NCBI GenBank assembly: GCA_963751355.1 | Contig: CAVVVS010000025.1 | Coordinates: forward strand, 1-33,636 | Source: CAVVVS01 sp963751355 | Lineage (GTDB): Bacteria; Bacteroidota; Ignavibacteria; Ignavibacteriales; Ignavibacteriaceae | Reading direction: 5' to 3' | Length of the DNA: 33,636 bases | Part shown: piece by piece, positions 18,844-25,758 of the stretch | How positions within the stretch are numbered: position 1 is the stretch's first letter | How the letters are laid out: each line of letters starts with the position of its first letter | Position numbers and translations under genes: made by a program | The notes under the pieces: model-generated | What the model was told of the DNA's origin: nothing | What the model saw: only the letters and a program-made list of their open reading frames with translations | Database searches by the model: none

Positions 18844-19941
18844 ATGATAATTAAACAAATTCATTCTGCCGATGAAACAGGTACGCTTTCCTATATTGTT
18901 ACGGATGCATCAAGCGGTAAAGCGGTGATAATTGATCCGAATATTGAAGATGTTGATGAGATTGTTTCGGCTGCTAAAGATTTAAATGTTGAACTTACCC
19001 ATATAATTGATACGCACACTCATGCCGATCATATCAGCGGTGCGGATAAATTGAAGGAATATTTTCCGGCAAAAACTTATATGCACGAAAAAACAAAAGA
19101 CAAAATGAACGTACTTGAGAACGCGGCTAAATTCGGAATTGAAGATATACTCCGTGCGAATGCTAAAATTGTGATTGATCATTATGTTAACGACGGTGAT
19201 GAATTAGAAGCCGGATCATTGAAATTTAAAATATTGCACACTCCAGGACACACGGATAATCACATTTCTATTTTCGTGGAGGATGCTCTATTCACAGGTG
19301 ATTTACTGTTAATAGGTCAAGCCGGGAGAAGTGATTTGCCGGGAGGTGATACGGGAGAACAGTATGATAGTCTCTTTAATAAGATTGTTAATCTTCCGCA
19401 GGATACTAAAATTTACCCAGGTCATGATTATGACAATAACTCTTATGCATTCCTGAAAGATGAGTTACAGGATAATCCTTTTCTGCAAAAAAGGACAAAG
19501 GAAGAATATATTGAGTTTGTAAAAGATTTTTTCCCTCCCTTTGCAGAAGCAACTTCGAACGGCGAAAAAGTTACGCTGCAATGCGGCACGAAACGGGTTG
19601 TACAGAATTCCGGTGAATTCAAATCAATATCCGCACAAGAACTATTTAAAATGATCAGTAATAATAAAGAATCTTTATACTTGCTTGATGTTCGTGAGCC
19701 ATATGAATTAATGATGACCGGTGCAGTTGACGAGGTTGTTAATATTCCGATGGGCGAATTAACCGGGCGGCTTAATGAAATACCGAAAGATGATTCCAAA
19801 AAAATTGTATGTATTTGTGCAAGCGGCAACAGATCATATGAGGCAGCACATTTTCTTGCTAAAAATAGTTATCAAAATGTGTTGAATCTGGAAGGCGGTA
19901 CTTACGGATGGCTGATGCAAGGTTATGAAGTGGAGAGATAA
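18844..19941 (+). CDS. Metallo-beta-lactamase-fold persulfide dioxygenase fused to rhodanese
   Basis: 365 residues. The N-terminal domain (about 1-240) is ETHE1-like, with the metal motif THTHADH (H58, H60, D62, H63), a third-ligand region LHTPGHTDNH, GQAGRSDLPGGDTGEQYDSL and YPGHDY. The C-terminal domain (about 265-365) is a rhodanese whose active-site loop is CASGNRS, with catalytic C325. ETHE1-type enzymes oxidise low-molecular-weight thiol persulfides to sulfite, and a fused rhodanese can transfer sulfane sulfur. Staphylococcal CstB is a related fusion but has an additional rhodanese-like domain. AAGGA lies upstream of the ATG. A TauE/SafE exporter follows after 6 bp, so the two are almost certainly co-transcribed. 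An undefined MBL hydrolase is the alternative, but the fusion and context favour persulfide oxidation. Confidence 0.88.
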   Translation: MIIKQIHSADETGTLSYIVTDASSGKAVIIDPNIEDVDEIVSAAKDLNVELTHIIDTHTHADHISGADKLKEYFPAKTYMHEKTKDKMNVLENAAKFGIEDILRANAKIVIDHYVNDGDELEAGSLKFKILHTPGHTDNHISIFVEDALFTGDLLLIGQAGRSDLPGGDTGEQYDSLFNKIVNLPQDTKIYPGHDYDNNSYAFLKDELQDNPFLQKRTKEEYIEFVKDFFPPFAEATSNGEKVTLQCGTKRVVQNSGEFKSISAQELFKMISNNKESLYLLDVREPYELMMTGAVDEVVNIPMGELTGRLNEIPKDDSKKIVCICASGNRSYEAAHFLAKNSYQNVLNLEGGTYGWLMQGYEVER

Positions 19942-19947
19942 CTAATA

Positions 19948-20724
19948 ATGATAGAATTTATAATCATTGCTTCGATTGGTTTTTTTGTGTCGGTTGTATC
20001 TGGAATTTTAGGTCTGGGCGGTGCAGTAATCCTTATTCCAGCCTATCTTTATCTGCCCCAGATGTTCGGAATGCATCCGATTGACATTAAAACCATTTCC
20101 GGTTTGACAAGTGTACAGGTATTCGCCTCATCTCTTGTGGGAGTATTAATTCACAAAAAGAAAGGTAGTGTTGAATCGAGCTTACTCTATACTATCGGTA
20201 TTCCTATGACGATTGCCGCACTGGTTGGTGCGGTTTTATCTCATTATGTTGAAGGCAGATTCATTATTCTCGTATTCGCAATTATGGCGGTTATAGGCGC
20301 TTTCTTCATGATCAAAAAACCTGCAGCTAATACCGACGATGAAAGTACAAATAATGTTACTTTTAACAAAAAAATGGCATTAACAATTGCTCTACTGGTT
20401 GGATTGTTCGGCGGGATGGTTGGTGCTCCGGGCGCATTTTTACTTGCACCGCTTATGATTGCAGTTTTAAAGATTCCAACCAGAATCACGATTGGTTCTA
20501 CATTAGGTATTATTTTATTCACATCTCTTTCCGCAAGTGTAGGGAAGGTAATTGCAGGACAGGTTAATTTTACAATTACTGCTTATGCGGTTTTAGGCTC
20601 ATTAGTGGGAGTAACTCTCGGGAGTAATTTAAGTTATATTTTCAAGCCGAAAGTATTGAGAACGAGCTTGGCTATTATTATACTCGGGATTGCAATGCAG
20701 ATGGTTTATAAATTTCTTACATAA
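19948..20724 (+). CDS. TauE/SafE-family membrane exporter
   Basis: 258 residues, strongly hydrophobic, with seven or eight predicted membrane spans and the two-fold repeated architecture of the family. The first repeat has GILGLGGAVILIPAYLYL and the second has GLFGGMVGAPGAFLLAPLM. TauE/SafE proteins are proposed to export sulfite, sulfoacetate or related organosulfonates. It starts 6 bp after the stop of the persulfide dioxygenase-rhodanese gene, so the likely substrate is the sulfite (or thiosulfate) made by that enzyme; this is inferred from context. The stop is 4 bp from the stop of the convergent flavoprotein gene, leaving no room for a separate terminator. Confidence 0.9.
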   Translation: MIEFIIIASIGFFVSVVSGILGLGGAVILIPAYLYLPQMFGMHPIDIKTISGLTSVQVFASSLVGVLIHKKKGSVESSLLYTIGIPMTIAALVGAVLSHYVEGRFIILVFAIMAVIGAFFMIKKPAANTDDESTNNVTFNKKMALTIALLVGLFGGMVGAPGAFLLAPLMIAVLKIPTRITIGSTLGIILFTSLSASVGKVIAGQVNFTITAYAVLGSLVGVTLGSNLSYIFKPKVLRTSLAIIILGIAMQMVYKFLT

Positions 20725-20728
20725 AAAT

Positions 20729-21895
20729 TCATACAATAAAAACTTTTGCAATATCTACTAGCAGTGAAGGCTGATTCATTAAAGCTTGGGTAAAAATTTT
20801 ACCCAGGCTTCTTTTGTTGTAGGGTACTTTGTTGAAAGAATGAGCAATATTATTAAATTTTTCATCGGAGAAATTATAAATACCGTTTTTAATACGGTTA
20901 AAAATTTCGTGGCGCTTACCGAGTCTGCCATGCCATGCTTTATCATATGTCAAAATATGTTCAAGCTTATTCATATGAAGTGCTTCACTTGCTATTCTTC
21001 CGGCAATACTGCCTCCGATCATTCCGCTTGCAATTCCGCCGCCGCTTAGGGGATTTACCTGTCGTGCCGCATCACCAACAAGCATAATTCCAGGGGCGGA
21101 TATTTTGTCGAGTGTAATTGTACTTGGAACTCCGCCGGCGATTGAAGTAAGAACGGGTGCGGCAGGATAATTTTTCTCCATAAAATCATTCAAGAACGAT
21201 AATGCAGATTTCTTCTTCCCGACCATACCGCTTACTCCCAAACCAATGTTTGCAGTATCAGCACCTTTTGGAAAAACCCAAAAATATCCGCCGGGAGCAA
21301 CATCTTTTCCGAAATAAAAATAAAGTGTATCAGGATTTATGTGAATGTTGGAAACCGTTATCTGAGAGCAGCATTCCATGTCCCTGAAATCAACAACTGT
21401 TTTTAAACCTGCCCATCTGCCTACACGCGATTCAACGCCGTCCGCACCGATTACAATTTTAGAACGCAATTCTTTTTGTTCGCCTCTGTATTGATACTTA
21501 ACACCGACAACTTTCCCGTCCTCGAACAATAACCCGTTTACATAAGCCCTCGTTAAAATTTCGGCACCTGCTTTTGCTGCCGTTTTAGCCAATTCGTAGT
21601 CGAATATTCTTCTTTCGAGCACATAACCGGCTTCTAGAAATTCTATTACTACCTCTGTTCCGTCGGGTGCATTTAGTGAAAACTTATCGATTTTTGCTTT
21701 AATCCATTTTTCATCCGAAGGTATGAACTCTTCCACACCTTGTTTACTAATTGCCTCTCCACATCTAACCGGGTATCCGATGTCCCTGTCTTTTTCCAGC
21801 ATCAAGACGGACACTCCTTGCTCGGCTGCATATCTCGCAGCCATTGAACCGGCGGGACCGGCACCTACAACTATTATGTCGTAATCATTTTTCAT
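20729..21895 (-). CDS. Geranylgeranyl-reductase-family flavoprotein
   Basis: 388 residues. Family features in order are the FAD fold VVGAGPAGSMAARYAAEQG (9-27), YPVRCGEAIS with the conserved Cys45 region, PGGYFWVFPKG near the middle, and VGDAARQVNPLSGGGI in the C-terminal FAD-binding part. Members saturate isoprenoid double bonds in chlorophyll side chains, archaeal lipids or menaquinone, using a flavin hydride. No photosynthesis gene is visible, so menaquinone or another polyprenyl substrate is the more likely target (inference). A 2[4Fe-4S] ferredoxin gene lies 248 bp upstream on the same strand, and some family members are known to take electrons from ferredoxin. An aromatic-ring hydroxylase is less likely because the CGE and PGGYFW motifs are specific. 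Confidence 0.88.
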   Translation of the reverse strand: MKNDYDIIVVGAGPAGSMAARYAAEQGVSVLMLEKDRDIGYPVRCGEAISKQGVEEFIPSDEKWIKAKIDKFSLNAPDGTEVVIEFLEAGYVLERRIFDYELAKTAAKAGAEILTRAYVNGLLFEDGKVVGVKYQYRGEQKELRSKIVIGADGVESRVGRWAGLKTVVDFRDMECCSQITVSNIHINPDTLYFYFGKDVAPGGYFWVFPKGADTANIGLGVSGMVGKKKSALSFLNDFMEKNYPAAPVLTSIAGGVPSTITLDKISAPGIMLVGDAARQVNPLSGGGIASGMIGGSIAGRIASEALHMNKLEHILTYDKAWHGRLGKRHEIFNRIKNGIYNFSDEKFNNIAHSFNKVPYNKRSLGKIFTQALMNQPSLLVDIAKVFIV

Positions 21896-22143
21896 GCTAT
21901 CTTCTTATTTTAGGATTAGTTCTTATTCTCATCTTATCATTGCATAACGCAGATAATTGACAATATGCAGTAGGCAAATCTTTTAAAACTTTTAATGCTT
22001 TATATTCTGATCCCTTAATTTACCATGAAATCTTTTCATTCTTTTTTCCTATTTCATTAAAAGAATAATTTTTGCATCGTATAAATTTATTAAAGCTTAC
22101 CTAATTTTTTACTTAGTGCCCATTTCCTACTGGATACTTTTTA

Positions 22144-22380
22144 CTACTGCTTATTACCTATTGCAGGAACCCCTTCCTTATTAAACTTTATAACCTCAAT
22201 CGGGCAGCTCCAAACACACTTGGCACAATTCGTACAACGCTTGTCTATTATAAATATTTCTGCCTCTTTTAATTCTATTGCATCCTCCGGACATACTCCT
22301 ACACAGCAGCCGCAAAAATCGCATTTATCCGATAGTATTTCTATTAAGAGCTTTCCTGTTTTTGCCTGTCTGTATTTCAT
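22144..22380 (-). CDS. 2[4Fe-4S] ferredoxin
   Basis: 78 residues. Two cluster-binding motifs are seen: C20xxC23xxC26xxxC30 in CDFCGCCVGVCP and C49xxC52xxC55xxxC59 in CTNCAKCVWSCP. An extra Cys25 lies in the first. A short N-terminal extension (about 19 residues) precedes the first motif. It is a soluble low-potential electron carrier. It is encoded 248 bp upstream of the geranylgeranyl-reductase-family gene on the same strand and may supply its electrons. The gap contains no other gene, so co-transcription is possible but not certain. No strong ribosome binding site is visible before the ATG. Confidence 0.92.
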   Translation of the reverse strand: MKYRQAKTGKLLIEILSDKCDFCGCCVGVCPEDAIELKEAEIFIIDKRCTNCAKCVWSCPIEVIKFNKEGVPAIGNKQ

Positions 22381-22557
22381 TGGATTAAATATTTTTGGAA
22401 TTTGAGCTCAAAGATAATTAATGAAAATTGGAATAAAAAATAATGGAAGAACTACGCTGTTGGCAGTTTCGTCATTAATAAATTAGAATTGTAATTCAAT
22501 TTCTTTTATTTCCAAATCATTTTCCATCCACACTCTGATTAGTAATAAAATCAACAT

Positions 22558-22802
22558 TTACATACTAACCGGTGTTTTTAAATAATCGTATAAACCGTAG
22601 CCAGTGAAACCATTTTGAAGATCAGTACAAATGTCTTTTAAGCCTTCTTTAAGCAGTGGCTGGTTCTTTTTAACATGCTTAACCTGAAAATATCTATTAA
22701 GTTTCGCCGGTTTAAAATATCATGTATGCTATCGACACCTATAATTTTCAGTACGGTCCAATTACAACCTAATTTTTGAAAGCCGGACAACTGGTTCAGA
22801 TA
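22558..22802 (-). pseudogene. Possible decayed gene, family not recognised
   Basis: On the minus strand the frame 22802-22719 reads YLNQLSGFQKLGCNWTVL then KIIGVDSIHD. A one-base shift then leads into 22719-22558, which reads YFKPAKLNRYFQVKHVKKNQ, then PLLKEGLKDICTDLQNG, then FTGYGLYDYLKTPVSM and a TAA. Both stretches look protein-like in composition and join without overlap if one frameshift is allowed. A further shift upstream would add KIIEDND. I do not recognise the family. A chance open frame in AT-rich DNA is the alternative. Confidence 0.33.
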
Positions 22803-22890
22803 TCGTTATCTTCAATAATTTTAAATAAACAACAGATAATTTGCAGACTTAATCTAACAAATAAGAATGAAAAAAATCAGTAATTTTACT

Positions 22891-22950
22891 TAGTCTATCT
22901 AGGAAGAATTCCTAGTTTGATAGTCTGACTAGGAATTCTTCCTGGTTTTA
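22891..22950. repeat. Two 30-bp tandem units forming an 18-bp stem-loop
   Basis: Units 22891-22920 and 22921-22950 match at 23 of 30 positions as direct repeats (TAGTCT..CTAGGAA...TTCCT.GTTT.A). Because each unit has a palindromic centre, the left arm 22899-22916 also pairs with 22928-22945 over 18 bp (one T-G wobble) around an 11-nt loop. TTTTATTT follows on the plus strand. It lies 136 bp beyond the dnaG stop. It may be a dnaG 3'-end structure, paired operators, or a small mobile-element relic. Confidence 0.6.
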
Positions 22951-23081
22951 TTTCATTGTGGGACAATTTCCCCGAATTTAAAATACTGCGAGATGATTCT
23001 GCAAACGTAGGGATGTTGTATTGTTCAATCGTTGGTTTGGCTGGTTGTTAATATGTTTAAAAGATTTTGCTGAAAGTTTGT

Positions 23082-24950
23082 TTATTCTTCATGCATAATT
23101 TGTGAGCGTTCGGTTTGCTGTAATCTAATTTGCTTCATTAATTCGAATTGCTCGATTTCGTTTTCGGCTTGCTCCAATTTTTTCTGGTTTTTATCAATTT
23201 CGTGCCTGAGTCTTTCGAGTTTAAATTTCCTTATAGTATCTTTCGCCGTTTGCATCAATACTTTTTCATCAGGCAAACCGGGATGGAGATTGTCCCAATT
23301 TTTGCTGATTGAATATTTATCAAACGTCAGTTCGATAATATAATCCTGCGCTTGTTGATCTTTTACTTTTTCAATCATTGAAGACGCAATCAAATCACCA
23401 TTATTTTGCAAAGTATTATAAACTAATTCCGCCAGTTCTCTGTGTACTGGAATTGAAAAGAGATCATGTTCAATATTTTCGAATATTATCTCGATAATCG
23501 ATTTGTCTCCCTCGAAAAGTAGTTTAATTATTTCTCTTTCGAGATTGTAAACCTGAGCAGAGGAAGTCTGTGCAGATGAACCCTGAATCTGAGGACTCTT
23601 CTTTGCCTCTTCCCTATCTTTTATTCTTGCTTCATTAACTGATTGTCTGCCTAATTGAGCGGTAAATTTCTCCAATTCGGTTTCCAGCAGCTTTTCTCTC
23701 AAATTAAATTTTTTAGCAATTGATTTAATTAAAAGATTTCGTTTTAACGAATCATTTATCAAGGCAACCGGTTTCACAAGTTCGCGAATTGCCTCAGTAG
23801 CTTTCGCCGGATCGTCAAACATGCCCTGCGATTCGTAAATCCCCGATTGGTATTCAAGAAAATTTTTTGCTTGCTTAATTAGCTCTTCAAATTTTTCTTT
23901 CCCGAATTTTTGTACGTAAGAATCGGGATCTTCACCTTCGGGAACAGAGGCTATTTTTATTTCCATATCTCTTCGCAATAATATTTCTATACTCCTCATG
24001 GAAGCTTTAATACCGGCGGTATCGGCATCAAAAAGTAAAACAACATTTTTTGTATAACGGGAAAGTAGCTGCACCTGTTCATCTGTAAGTGCAGTACCGG
24101 AAACGGCAACCACATTTTTTACACCGCTTTGATATAAGGAAATTAAATCCATATATCCTTCAACAAGTATGGCTTTACCTAGCTTTCGTATTTCATCTTT
24201 TGCGTGAGAGAGCCCGTAAAGTGTTTTCCCTTTTACATAAATTAAAGATTCGGGTGAATTTAAATATTTAGCCTTTCCTTCTCTATTTTCCAGGATTCTG
24301 CCGGCAAAAGCTATAACTCTGCCATTAGGTGAAAAAATAGGAAAAATTATTCTTCCCGAAAATTTATCGTAAAGCCTGCCGTCGCTGCTTTGTCCTACAA
24401 GTCCAAGCTCCAGCGCTTTATCCATATTAATTTTTTTTGTTTGGGCAAAGTTCAGAAAATTTTCCCATCCCGGTAAAGCATAACCCAGACCAAATGAACG
24501 TTGAGTCGGAAGTTTTATGTTCCTGTTTTTGAAATAGCTGCGGGCTATCTCACCCTCTTCACGGTTTAACAGATTATCTGAAAAATATCTAGCCGCTTCG
24601 GTATTTATATCGTATAAGATCTCCTGTTCGCTCTGTCTCTCCGTTGAGGCAGATTCATCATATTCTAAAGTAATCCCTAATTTATTTGCAAGTTCTTGTA
24701 CTGATTCTATGAATGAGATCTTTTCATATTCCATAATAAATTTGAAAACATTTCCGCCGGCGTGGCAGCCGAAACAGTGGAAAATCTGCTTTTCTTCGCT
24801 TACTGTAAACGATGGTGTTTTTTCGTTATGAAAAGGACACAATCCTATAAAATTTTTACCCCGCTTCCTAAGCTCAACATATTCGGAGATCGTATCGACT
24901 ATGTCGGCAGCGAGACGTATTTCTTCTATTTTTGCTTCGGGTATTCTCAT
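23082..24950 (-). CDS. dnaG: DNA primase
   Basis: 622 residues, normal for bacterial primases. The N-terminal CHC2 zinc-binding domain has C38, H41, C59 and C62 in LCPFHNEKTPSF and FHCFGCHAGGN. The central RNA polymerase domain carries the TOPRIM fold, with VEGYMDLISLYQSG as the Glu-containing metal site, VALSGTAL-like AVSGTALT, and LLFDADTAGIKAS with the DxD pair. The C-terminal ~180 residues, rich in charged helices, form the DnaB-helicase interaction region. It makes RNA primers for DNA replication. It stands alone here and is not next to rpoD, unlike the E. coli macromolecular synthesis operon. The ATG start fits the family (IPEAKIEEIR...DIVDTIS). Confidence 0.97.
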   Translation of the reverse strand: MRIPEAKIEEIRLAADIVDTISEYVELRKRGKNFIGLCPFHNEKTPSFTVSEEKQIFHCFGCHAGGNVFKFIMEYEKISFIESVQELANKLGITLEYDESASTERQSEQEILYDINTEAARYFSDNLLNREEGEIARSYFKNRNIKLPTQRSFGLGYALPGWENFLNFAQTKKINMDKALELGLVGQSSDGRLYDKFSGRIIFPIFSPNGRVIAFAGRILENREGKAKYLNSPESLIYVKGKTLYGLSHAKDEIRKLGKAILVEGYMDLISLYQSGVKNVVAVSGTALTDEQVQLLSRYTKNVVLLFDADTAGIKASMRSIEILLRRDMEIKIASVPEGEDPDSYVQKFGKEKFEELIKQAKNFLEYQSGIYESQGMFDDPAKATEAIRELVKPVALINDSLKRNLLIKSIAKKFNLREKLLETELEKFTAQLGRQSVNEARIKDREEAKKSPQIQGSSAQTSSAQVYNLEREIIKLLFEGDKSIIEIIFENIEHDLFSIPVHRELAELVYNTLQNNGDLIASSMIEKVKDQQAQDYIIELTFDKYSISKNWDNLHPGLPDEKVLMQTAKDTIRKFKLERLRHEIDKNQKKLEQAENEIEQFELMKQIRLQQTERSQIMHEE

Positions 24951-25200
24951 AATTATAGGTCATAAATTATAAAGTAATAATACAAAATTAAAGAGACTAA
25001 TTCTTTTCTGCACAAAATTGAGACTCACTTATTTGTTATATTATAGCTTATATATTAATTTGTTTTACGTATAAAGTGGTAATTAAAGTTCACTTATTTG
25101 TTATATAAAGTTTAGGGTATTATTTAATTCACATGTAAAACTTATTATTTTGAAAAAAAGGAAAGTGAGTATCAATTACAAGTAGGCTAAATTATTTAAA
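24951..25200. promoter_or_regulatory. Divergent spacer with a 17-bp direct repeat
   Basis: TCACTTATTTGTTATAT occurs exactly at 25025-25041 and again at 25090-25106, 65 bp apart, in the 250-bp gap between divergent dnaG and the DJ-1/PfpI gene. The spacing is about six helical turns, which would place two sites on the same face. It may be a pair of regulator sites or a simple duplication. Confidence 0.4.
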
Positions 25201-25719
25201 GTGAAGAATAATAGTATTTTATTTTTTTTGCCGGCTTTGCAATTTAATGAAATTGAATTTTTGGTAGTTAAGAAAAAACTTGAAAATGCCGGTTTAAATG
25301 TTTTTATTGCATCCGATGCGGTAAATGTGTGCACAGGAAGTTTCAATCTAAAGGTTAAAGCGGATATTAATCTTTTTAACATTCACGAAACAAATTTTGC
25401 AGGCATCGTTTTTATTGGCGGTGCAGGCGCACGGAATTATTGGTTAAATAATAACTTATACCGAATCGTTAACAGATTTACAAAAGCCGGAAAGATTACG
25501 GCTGCAATTTGCAGTGCAGCGGTAATTTTAGCGAAAGCGGGAGTTTTGAACGACATTACAGCAACCTGCTTTCCCGACGACAGTATGGAACTTATTAATT
25601 TAAAAATCAATTATATTAATATGCCTGTAGTTTGTGCCGAAAATATAATAACTGCAAGAAATCCCGAAGCAAGTTCACAATTTGCCGATGCTATTATACA
25701 AAAAGTTCTGGTGCAATAA
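25201..25719 (+). CDS. DJ-1/PfpI-family protein
   Basis: 172 residues from a GTG start. The start is supported by the family N-terminus, ILFFLPALQFNEIEF, in which Glu17 or Glu19 corresponds to the conserved glutamate next to the nucleophile. IVFIGGAGARNYW and AAICSAAVILAKAGVL carry the nucleophilic-elbow cysteine C104. The closest relatives should be the small DJ-1-like proteins associated with oxidative or carbonyl stress; the exact activity (glyoxalase, deglycase or chaperone) is debated for the family. It lies 39 bp before ispG on the same strand, so the two may share a transcript. No strong Shine-Dalgarno precedes the GTG. Confidence 0.85.
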   Translation: MKNNSILFFLPALQFNEIEFLVVKKKLENAGLNVFIASDAVNVCTGSFNLKVKADINLFNIHETNFAGIVFIGGAGARNYWLNNNLYRIVNRFTKAGKITAAICSAAVILAKAGVLNDITATCFPDDSMELINLKINYINMPVVCAENIITARNPEASSQFADAIIQKVLVQ

Positions 25720-25758
25720 TTTACCTGAAAATAAAAGAAAGAAGAACAGCAAAATAAG

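Larger units (their letters stand above)
22381..23081. other. 701-bp spacer between the ferredoxin gene and dnaG
   Basis: It holds the possible gene remnant at 22558-22802 and the 30-bp tandem/inverted repeat at 22891-22950. No intact gene is supported. Both flanking genes are on the minus strand, so the spacer includes the 3' end of the dnaG transcript and the promoter of the ferredoxin gene. Confidence 0.5.

Noticed and set aside
19443..19829. 128-codon minus-strand frame
   Set aside because: It is antisense to the linker and rhodanese part of the persulfide dioxygenase-rhodanese fusion, whose catalytic loop lies within it.
22891..22950. CRISPR array
   Set aside because: Only two adjacent imperfect units with no intervening spacers and no cas genes in the window.
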